Source of the DNA: an uncultured Oscillospiraceae bacterium
GTDB taxonomy: Bacteria > Bacillota > Clostridia > Oscillospirales > Oscillospiraceae
Length of the DNA stretch: 7,864 nucleotides
Assembly (NCBI GenBank): GCA_944385455.1
Contig: CALWXI010000109.1
Span: forward strand, 1-7,864
Reading direction: 5' to 3'
Positions 1-5,936 of this stretch are shown piece after piece. The position numbers were made by a program, and so were the translations under genes. Below the pieces are notes generated by a model that worked only from the letters and a program-made list of their open reading frames with translations, was not told the DNA's origin and ran no database searches. Each line of letters starts with the position of its first letter. Positions within the stretch are counted from its first letter, which is position 1.

Positions 1-128
1 GGGCCCTTCAATCCGGTGGGCCCGGTGGGGCCGGGCTGAGCGGCACGGCTCATCCAGCTTGCCGCATACGGACAGCAGCCCCAACGGCTCCAGCATTCCC
101 TGCAGTATGGATCATACGGATGCATCAT
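1..128 (-). CDS. Collagen-like (Gly-X-Y) protein with Cys-rich N-terminus, partial
   Basis: The gene reads leftward and leaves the window after 42 codons. The frame opens at ATG 128-126 (a second ATG follows immediately). It encodes a head rich in Cys, Trp and Tyr (Cys 9, 12, 18, 19), then from Gly33 an uninterrupted series GPT-GPT-GLK-GP with glycine at every third position, which is the hallmark of bacterial collagen-like proteins. A strong SD (AGAAAGGGGGG) lies 4-14 bases upstream of the start, and a stop codon in frame at 146-144 bounds the N-terminus. Collagen-like proteins of Firmicutes are typically surface, spore-coat or exosporium proteins forming triple helices; that role is inferred here from the repeat alone. 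There is no obvious signal peptide in the head, so export or spore-layer assembly is open. Only three and a half triplets are visible, so the call rests on periodicity plus the SD. An internal Met26 is an alternative start but has a much poorer SD. Confidence 0.6.
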   Translation of the reverse strand, partial: MMHPYDPYCRECWSRWGCCPYAASWMSRAAQPGPTGPTGLKG

Positions 129-241
129 CCGCCCCCCTTTCTGTCACACACTGCTCCAGTATATTCTCCCGCAGGGCGAAAGGGTGCTTCCATCTGAGCA
201 AACGGGGGCATAATCTTCCGCCGGAGGGCATACTTTTCTTC

Positions 242-270
242 TTGTCAAAGCTCCCTGCGTCCCGTATAAT
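242..270 (+). promoter_or_regulatory. Sigma-A-type promoter for the amidotransferase/Smr unit
   Basis: A -35 box TTGTCA (242-247) is separated by exactly 17 bases from a perfect -10 box TATAAT (265-270). Transcription would start near 277, leaving a leader of only about 14 bases that contains the SD GTGAGG (278-283) seven bases before the ATG at 291. The rest of 129-290 separates this unit from the divergent collagen-like gene. On the minus strand a TATACT (163-158) could be that gene's -10, but no good -35 is placed for it. Confidence 0.85.
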
Positions 271-290
271 CTGAATTGTGAGGTTTTCTC

Positions 291-1001
291 ATGCAGCCGC
301 TGATTTTGTTGTCCGGCGCCAATCAGAGCCGGGCCAATTATGAGGCCGCCGTCACCGCGGCGGGCGGTCTTCCCCACTCCCGCTATCTGCCGGAACCGGA
401 GGTTCAAAACTTTGCCGGTCTGATTCTCTGCGGCGGGGGCGATCTGGATCACGCCTGCTTCGGACAGCCAGATCAGGGTTCCCGGGATGTGGACAGGCGT
501 CGGGATGAGGTGGAACTGGCCCTGGTGGCCCGCTTTCTGGAGGCAAACCGCCCCATTCTGGGCATCTGCCGGGGCATGCAGGTGTTGAATGTGGCCCTGG
601 GGGGCGACCTGATCCAGGATCTGCCCGCCCCCCTCCGGGCCGGACACACCTCCGACGGTCAGGGAGATCTGCTCCACCCCGTGATCTTTTCTCCCGGCAC
701 CGTTCTGGCACAGCTGTACCCCCGTCCCTGCCTGGTCAACAGCGCCCATCATCAGGCGGTGAGCCGCCTGGGCCGAGGGCTTCGCCCCGCCGCCCTTTCG
801 GAGGACGGCTGTGTGGAGGGGCTGGTTCACGCCTCTCTGCCCCTCTGGGGCGTCCAGTGGCATCCGGAGCGGCTCTGCCTGGCCCACGCCCGGCCGGAGG
901 CCGCGGACGGAATGCGGCTGTTCCGCTTTTTCCTGGCCGCCTGCCGGCGTGGAGCAGGGCCGAGAACGGCGGCGGCACAAATCCATACCAAAGACAGGTG
1001 A
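291..1001 (+). CDS. Gamma-glutamyl-gamma-aminobutyrate hydrolase family protein (peptidase C26, class I glutamine amidotransferase fold)
   Basis: A 236-residue cytoplasmic enzyme of the class I glutamine amidotransferase/PuuD family, which hydrolyses gamma-glutamyl amide bonds such as gamma-Glu-GABA. Visible motifs: the GGGDLD turn (48-53), the nucleophile elbow GICRGMQVLN (91-100) with Cys93, the SAHHQAV block (151-157) that lines the active site, and GVQWHPE (187-193) giving the catalytic His191 and Glu193. The triad is therefore complete and the length fits the family (about 230-250 residues). The start has a good SD and an excellent promoter directly upstream. The last 20 or so residues are a basic tail outside the fold. 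The next gene begins six bases after the stop, so the two are probably co-transcribed. The substrate cannot be told from sequence; no puu or GABA genes are nearby, so a general gamma-glutamyl peptide or amide clean-up role is equally possible. Confidence 0.88.
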   Translation: MQPLILLSGANQSRANYEAAVTAAGGLPHSRYLPEPEVQNFAGLILCGGGDLDHACFGQPDQGSRDVDRRRDEVELALVARFLEANRPILGICRGMQVLNVALGGDLIQDLPAPLRAGHTSDGQGDLLHPVIFSPGTVLAQLYPRPCLVNSAHHQAVSRLGRGLRPAALSEDGCVEGLVHASLPLWGVQWHPERLCLAHARPEAADGMRLFRFFLAACRRGAGPRTAAAQIHTKDR

Positions 1002-1007
1002 TTCCAC

Positions 1008-1355
1008 ATGGCAAGCAATCTGCGCACCGTCAATCTGGAGGAGGGCATGCCTCTGGTGGACGAGGCCATCCGCCATCTCACCCGGGAGCTTCATTACAGC
1101 CGCAAAAGCGGCGTCACCGTGCTGAAGATCATCCACGGCTACGGCTCCTCCGGCGCGGGGGGCCGCATCCGGGTGGGGGCCCGCCGGTATCTGGACGGAC
1201 TGGCCGCCCGGGGAGAAATCACCGGCTACATCCCCGGAGAGCGCTTCTCCATCTTTGACGAGGACACCCGCCGGGCCTTTCTGGTGTGCAATGATCTGCG
1301 GAAGGAACACGATCTGGAACGTCACAACAACGGCGTCACCTTCATCGTGCTGTAA
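1008..1355 (+). CDS. Smr-domain-like (small MutS-related) protein
   Basis: A 115-residue protein resembling a stand-alone Smr domain, the nicking-nuclease or RNA-binding module at the C-terminus of MutS2. Residues 13-30 form the expected helix before the core, and VLKIIHGYGSSGAGGRIR (38-55) matches the Smr signature of a hydrophobic strand, HG(x)G and a basic loop. The helix VGARRYLDGL (56-65) and the segment ITGYIPGE (71-78) follow as usual. The early LDLHG-type motif is degenerate here (VNLEEGMP, 8-15), so nuclease activity is uncertain. Residues 81-115 form a short extra tail ending in a strand-like NNGVTFIVL. The SD AGGTGA overlaps the stop codon of the preceding amidotransferase gene, with six bases between the genes, indicating translational coupling in one operon. 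The family assignment is from motif recognition; the cellular role is not evident. Confidence 0.7.
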   Translation: MASNLRTVNLEEGMPLVDEAIRHLTRELHYSRKSGVTVLKIIHGYGSSGAGGRIRVGARRYLDGLAARGEITGYIPGERFSIFDEDTRRAFLVCNDLRKEHDLERHNNGVTFIVL

Positions 1356-1398
1356 AAAAACAATGAAAAGGGGCGCGGAACCACAGGTTCCGCGCCCC
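1353..1398 (-). terminator. Intrinsic terminator between convergent units, best oriented for the HAD gene
   Basis: A perfect 13-bp stem (GGGGCGCGGAACC at 1370-1382 with its complement at 1386-1398) closes a three-base loop. Reading on the minus strand it is followed by TTTTCATTGTTTTTTT, a good U-rich tract, so it terminates the thiT-HAD transcript. The plus-strand side has no T-run, so for the Smr-like gene it would act only as a hairpin. Confidence 0.8.
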
Positions 1399-1408
1399 TC
1401 AGTCGTCA

Positions 1409-2215
1409 TCAATAACGTTTGTCCAGCAGCTCCACGATGTCTGCCACGCAGCCCTGATCGCAGGAGCCCACCACCGTGGCTCCCCAATCCTTCAGCAGCT
1501 GGACGGCATTGGAGGGCACAAAGGGAATGGCCGACACCTTCAGCATGGGCAGATCGTTCTGATTGTCCCCCACGCAATAGATATGGGCCGGATCAATGCC
1601 TATGCGCCGGGCCACCATCAGCACCAGATTCCCCTTGTGGCTGCCTTTGTCTGTCATCTCCAGCAGATAGCGGTTGGAGAAAATGATCTCATACCGGTCG
1701 GGCCAGTGGGCTTTGACATAGGCCTGGGCCTGCCGCAGCACCGGCTCCTCCTCCTCCAGCACCACCTTGTCCCAGGGCCGGGGAATGTCGGCCAGATCCC
1801 GCTCCCGGCAGGTGGTGCCCACCCGCTCCATGTGCTTGCGGGTCACCATGTTGGGACGATAGGCGAAGATCTCCTCCCCGTGGCACACCTCCATGGCCAG
1901 GGTGGGAAAGGCCTCCCCCAGAGCCCGGCAGTCCTCCTCGGCAAAGGGGCCCAGCTGGCTGCTCCACAGCAGGCGGTCAGCCTGAAAGTCATAGATGGCC
2001 GCGCCGTTGGACAGGGCGACGGGGGCGTTGATGGGCAGCTCTGCCGCCGCGCGGACAAAGGCCCGCTGGCTGCGTCCGGTGGCCACGGTGAACCGGCCGC
2101 CTCTGGCCAGAAAATAGCGCAGGGCGTCCAGATTCCGCTCCGGCACCCTCAGGTCGGAGCCCAGCAGCGTATCGTCATAATCGCTGACCAGCAGCACACC
2201 GTCAAACTTGCCCAT
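1409..2215 (-). CDS. Cof-type HAD-superfamily phosphatase
   Basis: A 268-residue cytosolic HAD phosphatase of the Cof/IIB class, which uses an aspartyl-phosphate intermediate and Mg2+. The four HAD motifs are intact: motif I DYDDT (12-16, nucleophile Asp12 and acid/base Asp14), motif II ATGR (45-48), motif III Lys194 in HKGNLV, and motif IV GDNQND (216-221) with Asp217 and Asp221 for Mg2+. The SNG segment (69-71) and the inserted C2 cap between motifs II and III are also typical, and the length is normal. The SD TAAGGAGGG overlaps the stop codon of thiT, 11 bases upstream, so the gene is translated from the TPP-riboswitch-controlled thiT transcript. Some relatives act on thiamine-related phosphates (E. 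coli Cof hydrolyses HMP-PP), and the operon makes a thiamine-phosphate or pyrimidine-phosphate substrate the best guess. The substrate remains inference; family members are often promiscuous sugar-phosphate phosphatases. Confidence 0.9.
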   Translation of the reverse strand: MGKFDGVLLVSDYDDTLLGSDLRVPERNLDALRYFLARGGRFTVATGRSQRAFVRAAAELPINAPVALSNGAAIYDFQADRLLWSSQLGPFAEEDCRALGEAFPTLAMEVCHGEEIFAYRPNMVTRKHMERVGTTCRERDLADIPRPWDKVVLEEEEPVLRQAQAYVKAHWPDRYEIIFSNRYLLEMTDKGSHKGNLVLMVARRIGIDPAHIYCVGDNQNDLPMLKVSAIPFVPSNAVQLLKDWGATVVGSCDQGCVADIVELLDKRY

Positions 2216-2226
2216 AGGGGCCCTCC

Positions 2227-2799
2227 TTACCGCAAATTACCTCCCGTGAGATACGGGCGCAAAGCCTTCACGCCGTACAGCGCCACACACACGATCACCG
2301 TCAGGACGCCGGAAGCACCCACGGTGATACCGTTGTACAGCAGGGAATAGAACCACTCGTTGGTCATGGTCAGGCCCATGAACTCCTCGGGCATGTACAC
2401 GCCCCACACCACCACGCCGGTGATGTAGATGGTGAGTCCACGGCCCAGGCAGCCCAGAATGGCGCCCAGCACAAAGCCCGCCGTGCCCCGGCGGCAGCCC
2501 ACGCCGGCCAGGCCGATCAGGGTGCAGGCGATGACATAATCGCCCAGGATGGACTGCCAGCCGATGGCGATGCCGCCGGCGATCATGAAGTCCACCACGC
2601 CCAGCACAAAGCCGGCCAGCAGGCCGCTGCTCAGGCCCCAGCGCAGGGCGAACAGCACGATGGGCAGCATCATCAGGGAGATGGAGCCGCCGTTGGGCAG
2701 GTGCCCGAACTTGAGAAAGCCCAGAATTTCGGCGATGGCCACCATCACGGCGCCTTCGCACAGCATCAGGGTACGGTTTCTGCTTGTGACATTTGACAT
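2227..2799 (-). CDS. thiT: Thiamine transporter S component ThiT (ECF transporter)
   Basis: A 190-residue integral membrane protein with about six hydrophobic helices. It is the substrate-binding S component that docks to a shared EcfA/A'/T energising module, which is not in this window. Family signatures: PNGGSISLMMLPIVLFALR (35-53) in the first loop and helix 2, GDYVIA (86-91), and the C-terminal YSLLYNG (151-157), where a Tyr and an Asn five residues apart match ligand-contact positions of ThiT. The chosen start is ATG 2799, because AGGAGGAA lies eight bases upstream; a longer reading from 2832 lacks such an SD and adds 11 polar residues. A TPP riboswitch in the leader strongly supports thiamine as substrate over other vitamins. 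The HAD phosphatase gene follows with only 11 bases between, forming a two-gene thiamine salvage operon. Confidence 0.9.
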   Translation of the reverse strand: MSNVTSRNRTLMLCEGAVMVAIAEILGFLKFGHLPNGGSISLMMLPIVLFALRWGLSSGLLAGFVLGVVDFMIAGGIAIGWQSILGDYVIACTLIGLAGVGCRRGTAGFVLGAILGCLGRGLTIYITGVVVWGVYMPEEFMGLTMTNEWFYSLLYNGITVGASGVLTVIVCVALYGVKALRPYLTGGNLR

Positions 2800-2814
2800 T
2801 GTCGATTCCTCCTG

Positions 2815-2861
2815 AAATAAAGAATACCGCAATACATCCGAACGGGTGCAGTGCAGTACGG
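2815..2861 (-). terminator. Possible expression-platform hairpin of the TPP riboswitch
   Basis: On the minus strand CCGTA-C-TGCA (2861-2852) can pair with TGTA-T-TGCGG (2836-2827), giving nine pairs including wobbles around one mismatch, with a small CCG/CGG pairing inside the loop. It is followed by TATTCTTTATTT, nine T in twelve bases. This could be a weak riboswitch-controlled terminator just before the thiT SD. The stem is imperfect, so a translational mechanism remains possible: GGAGAAA on the plus strand at 2861-2867 represents a minus-strand TTTCTCC that can pair with the SD GGAGGAA. Confidence 0.35.
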
Positions 2862-2889
2862 GAGAAACGACAGTGAGGGAATGTCGCGT

Positions 2890-3004
2890 CCACTTCCTAC
2901 GCCGGCATTATCCGGATCAGGTTCAGGCTGGCCTCCGCCGCCAAGGGACATGAAGCCGCGTCTGGCTTCAATCTCAGCCGGGAATGCTCCCAGCGCCCCT
3001 GTGT
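2890..3004 (-). promoter_or_regulatory. TPP riboswitch (THI-box) in the thiT leader
   Basis: The minus-strand sequence carries the conserved THI-box elements in order. The 5' strand CAGGGGCGC (3003-2995) comes first, then a short hairpin, then GGCTGAGA (2968-2961) of the pyrimidine-sensing helix. A variable P3-type arm GAAGCC/GGCTTC follows, then CCTGAACCTGATCCGGATAA and TGCCGGCGTAGGAAGT, which form the pyrophosphate-sensing P4/P5 side with the CCGG/CCGG stem. The ends CAC/GTG can close helix P1. The aptamer binds thiamine pyrophosphate and represses the downstream gene. It lies 90 bases before the thiT start and just after a consensus promoter. The identification is secure from the two signature motifs; the switching mode is less certain. 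Confidence 0.95.
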
Positions 3005-3026
3005 TCGTTTGTGTTACGGTAATTTT

Positions 3027-3055
3027 ATTTTAGGTGTCCTTCCCACATTTGTCAA
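3027..3055 (-). promoter_or_regulatory. Sigma-A-type promoter for the TPP riboswitch-thiT-HAD operon
   Basis: On the minus strand a perfect -35 TTGACA (3055-3050), a 17-base spacer and the -10 TAAAAT (3032-3027) are seen. Transcription would start near 3020, about 16 bases before the first paired riboswitch element, which is the expected placement. Confidence 0.9.
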
Positions 3056-3110
3056 TGGACAGAATGGGAGGGAAGCGGACAGGCCCCTTCCCCCGTTCTG
3101 GCTATTTTGG

Positions 3111-3305
3111 CTATAACTCCAGCTCCAGCAACGCCATTCCCAGCGCTTTTCCATGTTTGTCCACCGCCAAACTGCGGGTGACCCCGCCTGACAGCGCATG
3201 CTCCAGCACGAAATTCAGGCCGCATACGCTGTCCACCGCATAACGGCTGACCTCTCCCCGGCAGATGCCTGCATAAAATTCTTTCACCCGCTGCGCGGTG
3301 AGTGT
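3111..3305 (-). pseudogene. C-terminal remnant of an unidentified protein gene
   Basis: A 64-codon minus-strand frame, bounded by TAA at 3308-3306 and ending with TAG at 3113-3111, reads as convincing protein. It contains RVKEFYAGICRGEVSRYAVD, then LNFVLEHALSGGVTRSLAVD, then KHGKALGMALLELEL at the C-terminus. It has no ATG near its beginning and no SD, and the sequence just upstream (3306-3371) is AT-rich with stops in all frames, so the N-terminal part of the gene appears to have been lost. The regular amphipathic pattern, the GC-rich codons and the conserved-looking GGVTRSL...DKHGKAL segment argue against chance. I do not recognise the family with certainty. A GTG in the frame could start a small protein, but no ribosome binding site precedes it. 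The thiT operon promoter begins 56 bases past its stop. Confidence 0.55.
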
Positions 3306-3368
3306 TTACTTCTTATTTCATGTCAACACGTAAAAGGTACAAGTATGGAGAGGAAATGCCATACGCAT

Positions 3369-3416
3369 AAAAGGCGCTTTTCGGCTTCCACTTTCAGGAA
3401 GCGTCGAAAAGCGCCT
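3369..3416 (-). terminator. Intrinsic terminator of the lspA-pseudouridine synthase operon
   Basis: A long inverted repeat: AGGCGCTTTTCG plus GCTTCC (3372-3389) pairs with GGAAGC (3397-3402) and CGAAAAGCGCCT (3405-3416), giving 18 pairs with a two-base bulge (3403-3404) and a seven-base loop. In the minus direction it is followed by TTTT (3372-3369, the first base being part of the stem), a short U-tract. It lies about 50 bases after the pseudouridine synthase stop codon. The plus strand has no T-run directly after the stem. Confidence 0.75.
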
Positions 3417-3466
3417 GCATTACGGACAATTTTCTTTTACAGTACGTCTTAAAACAGGGCTTACCC

Positions 3467-4375
3467 CTATTTCTCCAGTCTGCGCAGCACATCCTCAAAC
3501 CACGCCGGCAGTGGACATTCCAGCTCTACCGGCTGGCCGGTGCGGGGGTGGACGAACCGCAGCCTTCTGGCGTGCAGGCACTGACCGGCCAGACCGGGCC
3601 AGGGCTTCCTGGCCCCGTACACCGTATCCCCCAGCAGCGGATGGCCGATGGAGGCCATGTGTACCCGGATCTGGTGGGTGCGCCCGGTCTCCAGCCGGCA
3701 CTCCACATGGGTGAAACCGGGATACCGGCCCAACACCCGCCAGTGGGTCACCGCCCGCCTGCCGTTTTTGTAATCAACGGCCATTTTTTTACGATCTGTA
3801 TGGTGTCTGCCAATGGGCGCGTCCACCGTGCCCTCTTCCTCCCGCAGATTGCCCACCGCCACCGCCTAATACACCCGGGCCAGGGAGTGATCCTCCAGCT
3901 GGGCGGCCAGAGCCAGGTGGGCCTCGTCGTTTTTGGCCGCGATGATCAGGCCGGAGGTGTCCCGGTCAATGCGGTGGACGATGCCCGGCCGCAGCTCACC
4001 GTTGATTCCGGAGAGGCTATTTTTGCAGTGATATAACAGAGCGTTGACCAATGTCCCGTCGGGATGGCCGGGGGCGGGGTGGACCACCATGCCCACCGGC
4101 TTGTTGACCACGATGACGTCGGCGTCCTCGTAGACCACGTCCAGGGGGATGTCCTGGGGCAGCACGTCCACCGGCTCCGGGTCGGGGATGGACAGGGCCA
4201 CCACATCCCCCGCCCCGGTGCGGGCGTTCTTTTTCACCGGGGTCCCGTTGCGGGTGACCGCCCCCTCCTCGATGAGCCGCTGGGCCGCCGAGCGGGTGAG
4301 GCCCTCCATGCTCCGGGCCAAAAACTGGTCCAGCCGCTCTCCCTCCCGGTCAGCCGTCAGCAGGACTTGAGTCAT
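3467..4375 (-). pseudogene. RluA/RluD-family 23S rRNA pseudouridine synthase, interrupted by an in-frame amber codon
   Basis: A 303-codon frame encoding an S4-domain pseudouridine synthase that isomerises uridines in rRNA. The N-terminal S4 RNA-binding domain spans about 13-60. The catalytic domain follows with NKPVGMVVHP (91-100) and HRIDRDTSG (134-142), whose Asp137 is the nucleophile. The late family blocks ETGRTHQIRVH and HPLLGDTVYG are also present. Codon 170 is TAG (3868-3866), exactly where relatives read RVYEAV; a single GAG-to-TAG change explains it, and the reading frame is otherwise intact to a TAG stop at 3469-3467. Termination at codon 170 would remove the C-terminal 132 codons and should abolish activity. 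The start ATG 4375 follows a strong SD AAAGGAGGAG and overlaps lspA by 26 bases, the usual lspA-rluD arrangement. Possible explanations: a recent nonsense mutation, a sequencing error, or amber readthrough. The downstream part has no SD of its own. Confidence 0.9.
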
Positions 4376-4838
4376 GGGGCTCCTCCTTTTTCTCCAGCAT
4401 GTCGTAGTAGAAGAGGAAGTAGATGCAGAAGGCGATGCCGCCGCAGACCACGCAGATGTCGGCCACGTTGAAGACGGCAAAGGGCATGAACTGGAGGTCG
4501 AACATGTCGGTGACGAAGCCGAAGAGGGCCCGGTCGATGAGGTTCCCCACCGCTCCGGCCAGGACCATCGGCAGGGAGGTGACGCCGAAGGGGTGGCGAA
4601 TCACCCCGCGCAGGAGGGCGGCGGCGATGACCACCGACACCACCGCCGAGATGAGGGTGAGGACCCAGGTGTGGTCCGAGAGGATGGAAAAGGCGGCGCC
4701 GGTGTTTTGCACATAGGTGAGGTCCACCAGGCCGGGGAGGAAGGGGACCGAGGTCCCCAGAGGGATATAGGTGCGGACCAGGTACTTGACCACCTGGTCG
4801 GCGGCCACCAGGACCGCCGCGAGCAGGGCATACAGCAT
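4350..4838 (-). CDS. lspA: Lipoprotein signal peptidase (signal peptidase II)
   Basis: A 162-residue membrane aspartyl protease that removes the signal peptide from diacylglyceryl-modified prolipoproteins at the outer face of the cytoplasmic membrane. Four hydrophobic helices are visible (about 2-20, 57-76, 87-104 and 125-145). Conserved elements are ADQ (13-15) in helix 1, VQNTGAAF (43-50), AGAVGNLIDR (94-103) and FNVAD (123-127); Asp102 and Asp127 are the expected catalytic pair. Length is typical. The SD AAGGAG lies ten bases before ATG 4838. The gene is first in an operon whose second member, the pseudouridine synthase, starts inside its last codons. Confidence 0.96.
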   Translation of the reverse strand: MLYALLAAVLVAADQVVKYLVRTYIPLGTSVPFLPGLVDLTYVQNTGAAFSILSDHTWVLTLISAVVSVVIAAALLRGVIRHPFGVTSLPMVLAGAVGNLIDRALFGFVTDMFDLQFMPFAVFNVADICVVCGGIAFCIYFLFYYDMLEKKEEPHDSSPADG

Positions 4839-4916
4839 AGGGTGATAACTCCTTGTCTCCGGCCTGAGCGCCGGCGGGGATCGTGAGGGGACGCCGCTGG
4901 GACGTCAGTACTCCTC

Positions 4917-4946
4917 ATTATATATCAAAATTCCCCCGTTTTACAA
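4917..4946 (-). promoter_or_regulatory. Sigma-A-type promoter for lspA
   Basis: On the minus strand a perfect -10 TATAAT (4922-4917) is preceded by a weaker -35 TTGTAA (4946-4941) with an 18-base spacer in an AT-rich patch. The predicted start near 4910 gives a leader of roughly 70 bases before lspA. The leader is GC-rich with several short self-complementary stretches but no recognised regulatory RNA. Confidence 0.7.
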
Positions 4947-4996
4947 TCAAATTCTCAACGGCCCCGTCCACCCCGGTCCGCGCCCCCAAACACGGG

Positions 4997-5056
4997 AAAA
5001 AAGCGGCTGCCTCCCGCGTCCCCACCCGCAGGGGAGGGACTGGGAGGCAGCTGCTT
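4997..5056 (-). terminator. Strong intrinsic terminator of the SGNH-sigma-anti-sigma operon
   Basis: GCTGCCTCCC (5006-5015) pairs perfectly with GGGAGGCAGC (5042-5051). The stem extends outward through a wobble (5005/5052) and GC pairs, and inward through GTCCC/GGGAC. In the minus direction the stem runs straight into TTTTTT (5002-4997). It lies about 25 bases past the anti-sigma factor stop codon. Confidence 0.92.
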
Positions 5057-5081
5057 ATCTCGGGTTGAGGGGCGGGCCGGT

Positions 5082-5936
5082 TCACTGGGCGGGCTGGATG
5101 ACGAACTCCTGGCTGCCCATGGAGCCGGGGCCCAGCTCGTACTTCTCAAAGACCACCACGGGGCGCTCCTCCTGGTTGAGGTAGAAGGGCTGGTCCTCGG
5201 AGATGCCCTGGAAGCCCCCCTCCTCGGCGGTCCAGTAGACGTTGTCCGGGTCCTTGGACCGCTCGGCGATCTGGGCCTCCACCTGGGCGTTGACGGTCTC
5301 CATCCAGTTGGGTCCCAGCAGGTCCCGAAGGGTGAGCTCCCGGCCGGTCTCCAGGTCGATGTTGTAGGTGTAAAACTCGGTGTAGGCGCTGGCCCTGGTC
5401 TCGGTCTTTTGGATGACGAAGGAGAGGTAGTGCTCCGTCCGGCACTTGACCTCGTAGTCCACGTCGATGATGACCGGAATATAGTCGTCAGGGTCGCCGC
5501 CGGTGGACACATAGGCCTCCTTGGTCTCCTGGGCCCGCTGCTCGGCCTCGTCGATGACGGCCTGGACCCGGGTGGAGATCTCCTGGTTGATCTGCTGCTC
5601 CAGGTCGGTGTAACCGGTGTTCTCCAGGGCAGGGAGACGCACGTCGATGACATGCTCGTCGTCGTTGACGGTGAACTCGGTGACGGTAAAGATCCTGGCC
5701 AGACTGCCCAGCAGCGGCACGTCGTACACCGCCTGGGCAAAGGTGGGGCTGCCGTTCACCAGCAGCACGAAGCAGGCGCAGCCGGCCAGGGCGGTGGCCA
5801 GGCTCCGGCGGAGGACCCGGCGGCGCTTCCGCAGCCGCTCCCCCTCCCGAATGGCGGCGCGCACCGCCAGGGAGAGCTCCTCCGGCGTCTCCTGGGCGCG
5901 GTATCGGGCTCTGGCCCGTTCCAGTTCAGGGTGCAT
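5082..5936 (-). CDS. RsiV-like transmembrane anti-sigma factor (DUF3298-type extracellular domain)
   Basis: A 284-residue single-pass membrane protein. Residues 1-43 form a basic, helical cytoplasmic part suited to binding the sigma factor, and 44-62 a transmembrane helix. This is followed by FAQA (66-69), which resembles a signal-peptidase site just outside the membrane. The extracellular part (about 85-284) contains TYNIDLETGRELTLRDLLG (190-208) and ends with FEKYELGPGSMGSQEFVI (263-280), both typical of the DUF3298/RsiV domain. In Bacillus, RsiV holds SigV and is cleaved by signal peptidase and then RasP after binding lysozyme; that mechanism is known for the family and only inferred here. 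ATG 5936 has the SD GAGGAG and overlaps the sigma factor gene by 11 bases, so the two are translationally coupled, as expected for a sigma/anti-sigma pair. The gene is last in the operon. Confidence 0.85.
   Translation of the reverse strand: MHPELERARARYRAQETPEELSLAVRAAIREGERLRKRRRVLRRSLATALAGCACFVLLVNGSPTFAQAVYDVPLLGSLARIFTVTEFTVNDDEHVIDVRLPALENTGYTDLEQQINQEISTRVQAVIDEAEQRAQETKEAYVSTGGDPDDYIPVIIDVDYEVKCRTEHYLSFVIQKTETRASAYTEFYTYNIDLETGRELTLRDLLGPNWMETVNAQVEAQIAERSKDPDNVYWTAEEGGFQGISEDQPFYLNQEERPVVVFEKYELGPGSMGSQEFVIQPAQ

Noticed and set aside
1..39. Plus-strand end of a frame reading Gly-Pro-rich sequence to a TGA at 37-39
   Set aside because: It is the reverse complement of the collagen-like triplets, which automatically yields Gly/Pro codons; it breaks the glycine periodicity, whereas the minus strand has a good SD and perfect periodicity.
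144..1577. 477-codon open frame on the minus strand
   Set aside because: It lies antisense to the amidotransferase and Smr-like genes, shows low-complexity Gly/Arg/Pro composition and no domain motifs; a typical shadow in GC-rich DNA.
2237..2893. 218-codon minus-strand frame overlapping thiT
   Set aside because: It is a frame-shifted reading of thiT with Arg/His/Gly-rich translation and no SD; it also overlaps the riboswitch expression platform.
3372..3416. Long inverted repeat considered as the end of an insertion sequence
   Set aside because: It is a single hairpin with a seven-base loop and a T-run on the minus side, positioned directly after a gene end; no transposase or target duplication is present.
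3467..3862. The C-terminal half of the pseudouridine synthase as a separate gene starting at GTG 3862
   Set aside because: No SD precedes the GTG and the sequence is the direct in-frame continuation of the upstream half after one TAG, so it is one interrupted gene.
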